The position numbers were made by a program, and so were the translations under genes. Shown one piece after another: positions 1-6,023 of a stretch of 7,683 nt of DNA; position 1 is the stretch's first letter, and every line of letters begins with the position of its first letter. A model generated the notes under the pieces. That model had not been told where the DNA came from and searched no databases. It was given only the letters and a program-made list of their open reading frames with translations. Origin of the DNA: Actinomycetota bacterium (GTDB lineage: Bacteria; Actinomycetota; Thermoleophilia; Solirubrobacterales; Solirubrobacteraceae); the NCBI GenBank assembly GCA_019348435.1, contig JAHWJM010000115.1:1-7683 (forward strand), written 5' to 3'.

Positions 1-2
1 GG

Positions 3-152
3 CTCAACGTCGTGGTGGGTCTCGCGCGGCTCGCCTGCGGCGGTGCCGTCGGCGCGTATCCGACGGGCCGGCGGCTTGCGCTCGGGGCGCGGCTTGCGAC
101 CCGGGTGAGGAAGGGGAGCATTGTCCGGTTTCCGGCCGGGTCCTTGCTTTAG
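3..152 (+). CDS. Possible 3' end of an unidentified gene, cut by the window edge
   Basis: The third forward frame stays open from the left edge to a TAG at 150-152, giving 49 residues. The first part (LNVVVGLARLACGGAVGAY) is hydrophobic and its codons mostly end in G or C, as expected for a real high-GC gene. The second part is Arg/Leu-rich and could be a short basic tail after a membrane helix. I do not recognise the protein. In sequence this GC-rich an open frame of 49 codons is weak evidence, and the segment may be non-coding. Confidence 0.2.
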   Translation, partial: LNVVVGLARLACGGAVGAYPTGRRLALGARLATRVRKGSIVRFPAGSLL

Positions 153-276
153 CGGCGGGCGCTGAGGCTTGGCCCCGCTGCCGCCGCTCCGCTCCTCGCG
201 GGCCGCATCAGGCTTGCGCGGCGGGGGGCGGGAGCCGGCGCGGCGCGGTCCGCGCGGGGAAGGGGGTCTTGGCACG

Positions 277-308
277 CTTGATCCTCAAGTCTCATGTCCA
301 TTCGGACA
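277..308. repeat. Two adjacent short inverted repeats upstream of the response regulator
   Basis: CTTGA-TCC-TCAAG (277-289) and TGTCC-ATTC-GGACA (295-308) are each perfect 5-base dyads with 3- and 4-base centres, six bases apart. They lie where the sequence changes from very GC-rich (1-260) to more mixed composition (265-410). They could be operator sites, leader RNA hairpins or a weak terminator of an upstream gene; there is no T-run after them. Arms this short can arise by chance. Confidence 0.3.
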
Positions 309-390
309 GCCGGATAAGTAAATGCGCCGGAACGACGCAGGCTCCCGGACATTCGCCCCAACTCGTTCGTTACGCAGCAACATCGATTAG

Positions 391-397
391 AAGGAGG
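391..397 (+). promoter_or_regulatory. Strong Shine-Dalgarno for the response regulator
   Basis: AAGGAGG sits 13 bases before the ATG at 411, which is somewhat longer than the usual 5-9. An in-frame TAG at 408-410 directly before that ATG rules out any upstream start, so the ATG or the TTG that follows it must be used. The polysaccharide genes further right have no comparable ribosome site, which is one reason to think this end of the window has a different origin. Confidence 0.6.
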
Positions 398-410
398 CTC
401 GTCGCTCTAG

Positions 411-848
411 ATGTTGTTCGGCAGGCGTCAAAGAACAATCCGGCGGATCCTCCTCGTCGAAGACGAGCCCCTGGTCGCGTTCGACAACGAGCATCTGCTG
501 AGCGAAGCGGGCTATGAGGTGGTGGCGACGGTCGACAGTCTCGCCGACGCCGCCCGCGTGATCCAGGAGGAGGACGGGCTCGACCTCGTCCTTACCGACG
601 TGACGCTGAGCGGCGACGGTGACGGGACGGACGTCGCCCGGGCCGCCGCCGCCAAGGGAATTCCGGTGCTGTTCGTCACCGGCAATTGTCCGGTCGAAGC
701 GCAGACACTCGGCGTCGGCTGCCTTGCCAAGCCGTATAGCGAGAAGACGCTGAAGCTGGCGCTGGAGGCGCTCGACCTCATCTTCCGCCTCACCTACGCG
801 CAGGGCCCGAGAGGCCGCCTTTACCTGGAGACTCGTGCACCGCTCTGA
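411..848 (+). CDS. Single-domain response regulator (receiver/CheY-like)
   Basis: A 145-residue protein made of one receiver domain with no DNA-binding output domain. Strand 1 is IRRILLVEDEP, with the acidic pocket E17-D18. The expected phosphoacceptor is D63 in LVLTDVTL. The conserved Thr is T90 in LFVTGN and the conserved Lys-Pro pair is K107-P108 in CLAKPY. Such proteins take a phosphoryl group from a histidine kinase and act by protein contact or as phosphate sinks. The sequence style, including the segment after strand 4, recalls alphaproteobacterial single-domain receivers, some of which feed the general stress response. That link is from family memory. The last ~24 residues after helix 5 look unlike the usual tail. 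About 24 of 146 codons end in A/T, clearly more than in the glycan genes. No kinase gene is adjacent in the window. The partner is unknown. Confidence 0.9.
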   Translation: MLFGRRQRTIRRILLVEDEPLVAFDNEHLLSEAGYEVVATVDSLADAARVIQEEDGLDLVLTDVTLSGDGDGTDVARAAAAKGIPVLFVTGNCPVEAQTLGVGCLAKPYSEKTLKLALEALDLIFRLTYAQGPRGRLYLETRAPL

Positions 849-894
849 ACGGTCGAAGGTCGGATCTCCGGAAGCTCTGGAAGGCAGCGACAGC

Positions 895-957
895 TCAGCG
901 TTTCGCGGAAACCGCGAGCGCGGATTCGAGCTGATCCAGCGGAGCCTGGCGGCCGCC
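895..957 (-). pseudogene. Possible C-terminal fragment of a gene convergent with the response regulator
   Basis: Read on the minus strand toward a TGA at 895-897, the frame gives a short amphipathic ending, PLDQLESALAVSAKR, with plausible codon use. If real, it is the tail of a gene converging on the response regulator with 46 bases between the two stop codons. The reading becomes low-complexity (Gly/Arg/Ala) upstream of ~950, where another frame holds the sigma-like N-terminus. It may be the last piece of a foreign gene cut at the seam, or the frameshifted continuation of that N-terminus. I do not recognise it. Confidence 0.25.
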
Positions 958-1091
958 GCGCCGGCGTCGGTTTCGCCTGCGACATGGCGGCAATAGGCGA
1001 CCACGGAAGGCCCGCGGACGGCGCACAGCGCCGCGAGCGCGGCGGGGTCGCCCTCCCGCACGCCTGTGGGTGTGACCGCTACGCCAGACAC
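948..1091 (-). pseudogene. Truncated N-terminus of a sigma-factor-like protein
   Basis: From a GTG at 1091 the minus strand encodes about 48 good residues containing VREGDPAALAALCAVRGPSVV and then AYCRHVAG. This is the pattern of helix 1-2 of ECF sigma factor region 2 and related actinobacterial sigma/zinc-finger-like proteins, normally followed by an Ala-rich helix and a Phe-Arg-Phe-like segment. Here the text collapses at GAAAA (around 948): the same frame continues as Arg/Ser/Pro-rich shadow sequence running antisense through the response regulator. The rest of region 2 and all of region 4 are missing. A -10-like TAGCCT stands 8 bases before the start, in a 9-base context also found before the GT-C gene, which supports a real start in the same genome. 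The gene is either broken by deletion or insertion, or cut by an assembly join. Confidence 0.45.
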
Positions 1092-1098
1092 GTACGTG
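1089..1098. repeat. 10-base palindrome at the start of the truncated minus-strand gene
   Basis: CACGTACGTG is a perfect palindrome covering the GTG start codon and the predicted transcription start of the truncated minus-strand gene. It could be an operator placed to block initiation, or chance. Confidence 0.25.
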
Positions 1099-1099
1099 G

Positions 1100-1105
1100 A
1101 GGCTA
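1100..1105 (-). promoter_or_regulatory. -10-like element of the truncated sigma-like gene
   Basis: On the minus strand TAGCCT lies 8 bases before the GTG at 1091, the spacing expected if transcription starts at the start codon. It sits in CTAGCCTCC, identical to the nine bases before the GT-C gene. No convincing -35 element is visible. Confidence 0.35.
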
Positions 1106-1180
1106 GCGCCAGAGGCTGATGGCGGAGGCGGTGAAAGCTGCCACTCGCGCGGGTCGCGGCGCCGATCGGGCCGCGGCCTC

Positions 1181-1186
1181 TACAGT
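1181..1186 (+). promoter_or_regulatory. -10-like element of the GT4 gene, suggesting a leaderless mRNA
   Basis: TACAGT lies nine bases before the ATG at 1196, and no Shine-Dalgarno is present between them. This geometry puts the transcription start at or next to the A of the ATG. The 104 bases between the two divergent starts (1092-1195) would hold both promoters. No clear -35 box is seen. Confidence 0.4.
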
Positions 1187-1195
1187 CGGGCGATC

Positions 1196-2365
1196 ATGCG
1201 GCTGCTGTTCGTCCTCGACCAGTGGCCGGAGCTGTCGGAGACGTTCGTCGTCAACGAGCTGCAGGCGCTGCGCCGGCTCGGCCACGACGTTCGCGTTCAG
1301 GCCGGCCAGCCGGCCGCGCACGCCAATCCGGAGGCGCCGGAGGACCTCGACGTCCACGTCCTCGCCCGCGACGACCGCGTCCGCGGCCTGCGCGACCTGC
1401 TCTGGCTCGCGCGCCGCCGCCCGCTGGCCTGCGTGCGCGACCTCGCCGCCTGCCGGCGCTGGGGCCGCGAGGAGTGGGCGCGGCCGCTGCGCGCGCTGGC
1501 ACCCGGCGCGCGGCGCATCGTCGAGCGCGGCGACGAGCACCTGCACGCGCACTTCGCGGCGGGGGCCGCGCTCGACGCACTGCGCCTGGCCCGGCTGACC
1601 GGCCGCACGTTCAGCATCACGGCGCACGCCTACGACATCTTCCTGACGCCGCGCAACCTGCGCGAGAAGCTCGAGCGCGCCGATGCCGTCTTCACCGGCT
1701 GTGACTACAACGTGGAGTACCTGCGCCGGGCCGCGCCGCGGGCGCGCCTGCAGAAGATCGTCATGGGCGTCGACGTCGCCGCCTTTGCGCGCAGCGTGCC
1801 GCTGCCGCAGGGTCGCACCGTGCTCGCGATCGGCCGGCTCGTGGAGAAGAAGGGCTTCGACGTGCTCGTGGACGCGGTCGCACGGCTGCCCGACGTGAAG
1901 CTGCGGATCGTCGGCGACGGGCCGCTGCGCGCGCAGCTCGCGCAGCGCGCGGAGCCCTGCCACGGGCGCGTCGTGCTGCTTGGCAGCCGCGCCCCAGCCG
2001 AGGTGCGCGCGGAGCTCGAGCGCGCCGACGTGCTGGCGATGCCGTGCGTCGTGGCGCGCGACGGCGATCGCGATTCGATGCCGGTCGTCGTCAAGGAGGC
2101 GATGGCGATGGGGTTGCTGGTCGTCGCCAGCGACGAGGTCGGGCTGCCCGAGTGCGTCCGGGCGCCGTGGGGCTTGCTCGCGCCTCCCGGCGATGCCGAC
2201 GCGCTCGCCGAGCAGCTGCGCGCGGCGCTCGCGCTCTCGCCCGCCGAACGGCGCCGGGCGGGCGCGCAGGCGCGCGCGTGGGTGCAGGCCAACGCGGACG
2301 TCGACGGCGAGACGGCGCGGATGGCGGCGGTGATCGAGGCGCTGCGCACGCCACCCGCCGGCTAG
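1196..2365 (+). CDS. GT4 family glycosyltransferase (GT-B fold), surface polysaccharide assembly
   Basis: A 389-residue cytosolic, probably membrane-associated enzyme that would transfer a sugar from a nucleotide-sugar to a lipid-linked glycan. The N-terminal half has SETFVVNEL (14-22), HAHFAAG (117-123) and TAHAYDIF (142-149), typical of the WcaL/AmsK-like branch of GT4. The C-terminal half has GRLVEKKGFD (213-222), VGDGP (239-243) and then D-x7-E (D293, E301) before AMAMG, which binds the nucleotide and donor sugar. Asp replaces the more usual first Glu of the EX7E motif. Length is normal. The ATG is chosen because the protein opens directly with strand 1 (MRLLFVLDQWPE) and a -10-like box stands nine bases before it. 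It converges with the GT-C gene; its TAG shares a CTAG with that gene's stop. Donor and acceptor sugars cannot be read from the sequence. Confidence 0.92.
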   Translation: MRLLFVLDQWPELSETFVVNELQALRRLGHDVRVQAGQPAAHANPEAPEDLDVHVLARDDRVRGLRDLLWLARRRPLACVRDLAACRRWGREEWARPLRALAPGARRIVERGDEHLHAHFAAGAALDALRLARLTGRTFSITAHAYDIFLTPRNLREKLERADAVFTGCDYNVEYLRRAAPRARLQKIVMGVDVAAFARSVPLPQGRTVLAIGRLVEKKGFDVLVDAVARLPDVKLRIVGDGPLRAQLAQRAEPCHGRVVLLGSRAPAEVRAELERADVLAMPCVVARDGDRDSMPVVVKEAMAMGLLVVASDEVGLPECVRAPWGLLAPPGDADALAEQLRAALALSPAERRRAGAQARAWVQANADVDGETARMAAVIEALRTPPAG

Positions 2366-4437
2366 GGCTGCGGCTGCGGGGCCGGACCCGGTGCGGGAGG
2401 CGCGACGAGCACGCGCAATCGCCGGCTGAGCCCGATCGTCCGCCAGCCGGCATCGATTGCCCAGCGTTGCTCGCGCGTCGCCTGCGGCGGGTAGAAGCCG
2501 CGGCCGATCACCAGGATGTCGAAGCCGCCGTGGCGCAGCGCCTCCTGGAACAGCGCCGCGCTGCGGTACGGCGTCAGGAAGCCGTCGACGAACTCGCCGA
2601 CGTACTCGACCTCGTTGCCGATCCGCGTGCCGAACGCCGGCCACACCGGTGACAGCCCGCCGATCGACCAGTCGCTGGCCAGGCCGATGCGCCTGCCCTC
2701 CGGCGCCACGCTCAGCAGGGTGTCGACGGCGCGGTCGATGCCGCGATAGCGCCCGTCGTTGATCGCTCCCTCGATCCGATGCGCGGCGGCGAGGCCGACG
2801 AGGACGGCCGCGCCGGCGGCCGCGGCGAGCACGAGGCGCCGCGCGCGCAGGCGCCAGAGCAGCCATGCCGCCGCGGCCAGGGCGGCAAGCGCCGCCGCGG
2901 CGAGCACGAGCTCGCGGAGGGCGACGACCTCGTATCCGCGATAGGCACCGCTGAGCGCGGTGGCGGCGAGCAGCGCTTCGAGCAGGAGTCGGGCCGATCG
3001 CGGCAGGCGCCCGGCGAGCCACGCGGCGATCGGCAGCGCGATCAGCAGCGCCGGCACCGCGTAGCGGGTGTTGCCGTGCGCCAGCGATGGCTCGCCGCGC
3101 AGGCCCAGGGCGGTCGCCGGCGTGACGGTGTACAGCAGCGCGAGCGCCACCGCGCTCGCAGCGAGAACGAGGATCCGTCCGTCGGGCGCCCGCCCGCGGC
3201 GCCGCGCGAGGACGAACGCGACGGCGACGGTCGCGCCGCCGAGGATCGGGGCGACGCCGAGGCCCTCGACGACCTCACCCGCGAGCTGGCGCAGGACGTC
3301 GAGCTCGCCGGCGTAATCGGCGATCGAGAAGCCGACCTCGTCGCGGATGACGTCGGGCGGGGCATCGAAGATCGTCAGCCCGAACGGTGCGACGTTCAGC
3401 GGGAAGACGGGATTGCCGGAGAGCACGAGGTTGCGTACGAGCCACGGCAGCGTGCCGAGCAGCGACAGGCCGCCGACGAGGACGCCGTCGCGCAGCACCA
3501 TCGCGGCCCCGCCTTGCCGCGCGAGAAGGCGCGCGGCGATCCAGATGACGCCGACCACGGCGACGGAGCTGATGCCGTACCACTTCGTCCCGGCGGCGAT
3601 GCCGAGCGCGACGCCGGCCAGGACGAGGTCCGAGCGGCGCGCCGTGCGGGCGTGGCGCAGCAGAAACAGGATCCCGCAGGCGAACGTCGTCCACATGAGC
3701 GAGTCGGGCAGCGCCCGCGGGATCGTCGCGATGCCGACGACCGGCAGCGAGACGGCGGTGGCCGCGGCGAGCAGCGCCGCGGCGTGGGGCGCGCGCAGCT
3801 CGCGGGCGACGGCGAAGACCGCGACGGCCATCGTCACGAGGAAGAACGTGATCGGCAGCCGCACGAGGAAGTCGTTGTGCCACGGCAGCACGGCGCTCAG
3901 CAGGACGAGGTCGCCGTTGTTGGGATAGTTGCCGTGCGCCAGCAGCGGCACGAACTGGTCGATGTGCCACATCGACTCGCTCTGGATCCAGCGGCCGACG
4001 TTCGGCAGGTGGAACGTCAGCGGGTCGACGCCGACGAGCTCGTCGCCGGCCCAGCGGCCGAGGTCGGCCAGCGCGGCCGCCGCGGCGAACACGGCGGCGA
4101 GCGCGGCGACGGCCCACGACGCCTGGCTGCTGGGCGGGACGGACCGCTCGGCGGGGGAGAGCTCCCGATCGGGCTCGGCAGGCTTCACGAGCGCGGCGAG
4201 CCCCAGGGCGAGCAGCGCCGCCGCGATGACGGTCCCGCGCGTGAGGATCGTGAGCATGAGCGGCACGAGGTGCACCGCGATGAGGACGGCCGTGCCCACG
4301 ACGACGCTCGCCAGCGCGAGCTCGAGCCGGTCGAGGTGCCGGAGCCGGCGGCGCACGACGAGCGCCGTCGCCGTCCCCACCAGGGCCAGCATGAGCGCGA
4401 ACAGCGCGCTTCCCGCGAGAAAGTCCTCCGTGGGCAT
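2362..4437 (-). CDS. Polytopic membrane glycosyltransferase, GT-C fold (GT39/ArnT-like)
   Basis: A 691-residue membrane protein with roughly ten or more hydrophobic segments from residue 8 to about 552, then a soluble C-terminal domain (about 553-691) ending in a Pro/Ala-rich tail. After two or three helices comes the large first loop with VDPLTFHLPNVGRW (137-150), matching the Asp-x-x-x-x-His-x-Pro pattern at the active loop of GT-C enzymes, with D138 the likely catalytic base. Further marks are LPDSLMW (243-249), AAGTKWYG (281-288) and RNLVLSGNPVFPL (335-347), all common in this superfamily. Such enzymes use a polyprenyl-phosphate sugar on the outer face of the membrane to modify glycans, lipids or proteins. 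The acceptor is unknown. The ATG start is supported by a -10-like TAGCCT ten bases upstream. It stands alone on the minus strand, with the GT4 converging at its 3' end and the GT2/flippase pair divergent at its 5' end. Confidence 0.85.
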   Translation of the reverse strand: MPTEDFLAGSALFALMLALVGTATALVVRRRLRHLDRLELALASVVVGTAVLIAVHLVPLMLTILTRGTVIAAALLALGLAALVKPAEPDRELSPAERSVPPSSQASWAVAALAAVFAAAAALADLGRWAGDELVGVDPLTFHLPNVGRWIQSESMWHIDQFVPLLAHGNYPNNGDLVLLSAVLPWHNDFLVRLPITFFLVTMAVAVFAVARELRAPHAAALLAAATAVSLPVVGIATIPRALPDSLMWTTFACGILFLLRHARTARRSDLVLAGVALGIAAGTKWYGISSVAVVGVIWIAARLLARQGGAAMVLRDGVLVGGLSLLGTLPWLVRNLVLSGNPVFPLNVAPFGLTIFDAPPDVIRDEVGFSIADYAGELDVLRQLAGEVVEGLGVAPILGGATVAVAFVLARRRGRAPDGRILVLAASAVALALLYTVTPATALGLRGEPSLAHGNTRYAVPALLIALPIAAWLAGRLPRSARLLLEALLAATALSGAYRGYEVVALRELVLAAAALAALAAAAWLLWRLRARRLVLAAAAGAAVLVGLAAAHRIEGAINDGRYRGIDRAVDTLLSVAPEGRRIGLASDWSIGGLSPVWPAFGTRIGNEVEYVGEFVDGFLTPYRSAALFQEALRHGGFDILVIGRGFYPPQATREQRWAIDAGWRTIGLSRRLRVLVAPPAPGPAPQPQP

Positions 4438-4447
4438 GAGGGCGCGG

Positions 4448-4453
4448 AGGCTA
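4448..4453 (-). promoter_or_regulatory. -10-like element of the GT-C gene
   Basis: TAGCCT on the minus strand lies ten bases before the ATG at 4437 with no Shine-Dalgarno between. The surrounding CTAGCCTCC is the same nine bases seen before the truncated sigma-like gene at 1091. A -35 element is not obvious. Confidence 0.4.
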
Positions 4454-4614
4454 GACGACGGTCGGACCGGCGGACCCTCGTGCCGGCGCTTCGCGTTCGC
4501 ATTCGCCTTGGCTCTGGCCGGCTCTGCCTATTCTCCCCGCGAAGCGTCAGCCGAACCGAGCCGCGCGGGCCGGGGCCAACCCACCATGCCGTCGAGGCCA
4601 CCGAGCGAGAGCGT

Positions 4615-4654
4615 GGCGGCTTGATGTTCGCTGCGACCACGTTCGCGTCAGGCT
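4615..4654 (+). repeat. Direct repeat copy 1, operator-like
   Basis: Matches copy 2 at 4686-4725 at 36 of 40 positions, with start-to-start distance 71 bases. The mismatches are at 4620, 4637, 4641 and 4650. Its core TGTTCGCTGCGACCA (4625-4639) is an imperfect version of the dyad in copy 2, with one arm position changed. Confidence 0.6.
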
Positions 4655-4685
4655 TGGCCCGTGCGGTCGCACCCTGGCCGCGGGC

Positions 4686-4725
4686 GGCGGGTTGATGTTC
4701 GCTGCGAACACCTTCGCGTCGGGCT
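4686..4725 (+). repeat. Direct repeat copy 2, containing a perfect dyad operator-like site
   Basis: Second copy of the 40-base repeat. Its core TGTTCGCTGCGAACA (4696-4710) is perfectly dyad-symmetric, with 7-base arms around a central T. A symmetric core repeated once ~7 helical turns away, between divergent genes, is the usual picture of a paired site for a dimeric DNA-binding protein. The inverted GTTCGC/GCGAAC order differs from the actinobacterial LexA box (CGAAC-N4-GTTCG), so I do not assign it to LexA. Confidence 0.55.
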
Positions 4726-4927
4726 CGAGACGCGCCCCTGCTCGCGACCGTGAGCGGGGATCGATCAGCCTCGCCCGAGCGGCGGTTCGGGTCCCTCGAG
4801 CAGCCCCCTGCGGCTGTGACTCAACCGGCGGGCGGGATCTATCGCCCCGGTGGGGTGGGCGACATATGCACCTGCTGGCTGCACAACCCGGCCCGGTCCC
4901 AGGCGCGGTGATCATCCGGCGGTTCGG

Positions 4928-4941
4928 CGCGCGATCGCGCG
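4928..4941. repeat. 14-base palindrome upstream of GT2
   Basis: CGCGCGATCGCGCG is a perfect palindrome 84 bases before the GT2 start. In sequence this rich in CG this may be compositional, and no function is assigned. Confidence 0.25.
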
Positions 4942-5012
4942 GCGGCCCACGAGCGCTCGCCTGCTGCTCGGCGGCAAACCAGCCCGGCGCGCCAGCCGCC
5001 GCAACCGCTCCG

Positions 5013-5018
5013 TATCGT
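5013..5018 (+). promoter_or_regulatory. -10-like element of the GT2-flippase operon
   Basis: TATCGT lies six bases before the GTG at 5025, with no Shine-Dalgarno. This again suggests transcription starting at the start codon. It helps choose that GTG over the open reading that extends upstream to 4692. The hexamer is a weak match and could be chance. Confidence 0.3.
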
Positions 5019-5024
5019 GACGCT

Positions 5025-6023
5025 GTGAGTGCGCGCGCCCTCGTGTCGATCCTGATCGTCACCTACGACCACGCGGAGGAGATCGACGCGTGCCTCGACG
5101 GCGCGCTCGCGCAGGGCGGCGAGGGACTTGACGTGGAGGTCATCGTGGCCGACAACGCCTCGCGCGACGCGACGGACGCGCGCGTGCGCGCGCGAGCATC
5201 GACCGACGAGCGCGTCAGCCTGATCGAGATGGGCGCGAACACCGGTTTCGCCGCCGCGGTCAACGCCGCCTTCGCCGCCGCCCGCGGCGAGCACGTCCTC
5301 ATCCTCAACCCAGACTGCGTGATGGATCGGGGCTGCGCGGGCGCGCTGCGCGAGCGCCTGCTGGCGCAACCCGGCGTCGGCCTCGCCGCGGCGCTGCTGC
5401 GCGATCCGGATGGCACGCCGCAGCTCTTCGCCCGCCGCGACCTGCGCCTGAAGGGCGCCCTGCTCGGCTTCACGAGCATCGGCCGGCGCCTCGACGCGCG
5501 CCGCGGCGGCCGCGCGCTCGCCCAGCGCCGCTACGCCGAGCTCTGGGCCGGCGGCCCTCCGCGCGAGCCCGTGACGGTCTTCTGTCCGGCGGCGGCGTGT
5601 GTCATGGCAGCGCGAGCCGATCTGGAGCCCGCGCCGTTCGACGAGCGCTTCGTGCTGTTCTTCAACGACGGCGACCTCTGCGCGCGGCTGCGCCGTCGCG
5701 GGCGCCGCGCGGAGATCGTGCCGGCGGCGACCGCCGTTCACGGCTACGGCACGAGCGTCGCCCGCGCGCAGCACGCCGATCCGGCGCGGATGCGCGCGGA
5801 GTGGGTCGTGTCCATGCGCCGTTACGCGGCGCGGTGGTGGCCGCGCCCGGCGCGCGCGGCACTCAGCGTGCTGCTGCTTGCCGACGCCGTCGCCGGTGCG
5901 GCGCTGTGCCTCGCGCGCCGCGAGGACCCGCGCGAGGTGCGCGGCACGCTCGGCGGGCTCGGCTTGCCGGGCGGCCTGCCACCGCTGCTCACGCCGGTGC
6001 GCCACCGGGGAGACGGCCGGTGA
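5025..6023 (+). CDS. GT2 family glycosyltransferase (rhamnosyltransferase-like)
   Basis: A 332-residue inverting GT-A enzyme that would add a sugar, plausibly a deoxyhexose such as rhamnose, from a nucleotide donor to a lipid-linked glycan at the cytoplasmic face. It opens with VSILIVTYD (7-15), then VEVIVADNAS (37-46), GANTGFAAAVN (70-80) and LILNPDC (92-98), where NPD takes the place of the metal-binding DxD as in WbbL-like enzymes. The acceptor-side motif FFNDGDLCARL (212-222) and the His in AVHGYGTSV (237-245) follow. The usual acidic pair before DLC is here Asn-Asp-Gly-Asp. A hydrophobic C-terminal stretch (about 278-296) may bind the membrane. The GTG at 5025 is chosen because upstream sequence is featureless and family members start just before this first strand. 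Its stop overlaps the flippase start (GTGA), so the two are co-translated. Confidence 0.9.
   Translation: MSARALVSILIVTYDHAEEIDACLDGALAQGGEGLDVEVIVADNASRDATDARVRARASTDERVSLIEMGANTGFAAAVNAAFAAARGEHVLILNPDCVMDRGCAGALRERLLAQPGVGLAAALLRDPDGTPQLFARRDLRLKGALLGFTSIGRRLDARRGGRALAQRRYAELWAGGPPREPVTVFCPAAACVMAARADLEPAPFDERFVLFFNDGDLCARLRRRGRRAEIVPAATAVHGYGTSVARAQHADPARMRAEWVVSMRRYAARWWPRPARAALSVLLLADAVAGAALCLARREDPREVRGTLGGLGLPGGLPPLLTPVRHRGDGR

Larger units (their letters stand above)
4438..5024. other. 587-base divergent intergenic region
   Basis: This stretch separates the GT-C start (minus) from the GT2 start (plus). Open frames cross it on both strands, but their translations are Arg/Ala/Pro-rich without hydrophobic or motif content, so I see no gene. 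It holds the GT-C promoter, three tandem TTCGCN hexamers (4490-4507), a 40-base direct repeat pair (4615-4654 and 4686-4725), a 14-base palindrome (4928-4941) and the GT2 promoter. It is long for a promoter region alone; a small RNA or an unrecognised leader cannot be excluded. Confidence 0.6.

Noticed and set aside
329..371. Possible EcfG-type (general stress) promoter, GGAAC at 329-333 with CGTT at 364-367
   Set aside because: The distance between the two elements is about 30 bases; the known spacing is about 16-18.
387..947. Minus-strand reading continuing from the sigma-like N-terminus through the response regulator
   Set aside because: Past ~948 it is antisense to a clear receiver domain and has no family pattern. 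Only the first ~48 codons are kept.
1103..3022. Long minus-strand open frame across the GT4 gene and the 3' part of the GT-C gene
   Set aside because: Low-complexity Arg/Ala/His/Pro sequence crossing two well-supported genes; absence of stops is due to base composition.
2779..4695. Very long open frame on the plus strand, antisense to the GT-C gene
   Set aside because: Its translation is Arg/Asp/Gln/His-rich without motifs or hydrophobic core, as expected for the mirror of a high-GC membrane-protein gene. The minus-strand reading has clear GT-C motifs.
4625..4710. Short peptide ORFs starting MFAA in both repeat copies, or AANI(N/K)PP on the other strand
   Set aside because: Most of the differences between copies change amino acids, so nothing suggests selection on a peptide. 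The symmetry of the core fits a DNA site better.
4615..4725. CRISPR-like repeat-spacer unit
   Set aside because: Only two copies with four mismatches, no third repeat and no cas genes in the window.
4692..5024. Upstream extension of the GT2 gene
   Set aside because: It begins inside the repeat, has no motif or hydrophobic content, and the GT-A fold starts right after the GTG at 5025.
5597..6019. Upstream extension of the flippase reading inside the GT2 gene
   Set aside because: It is the shadow frame of GT2 (Arg/Ala-rich). The GTG in the GTGA overlap is the natural start.
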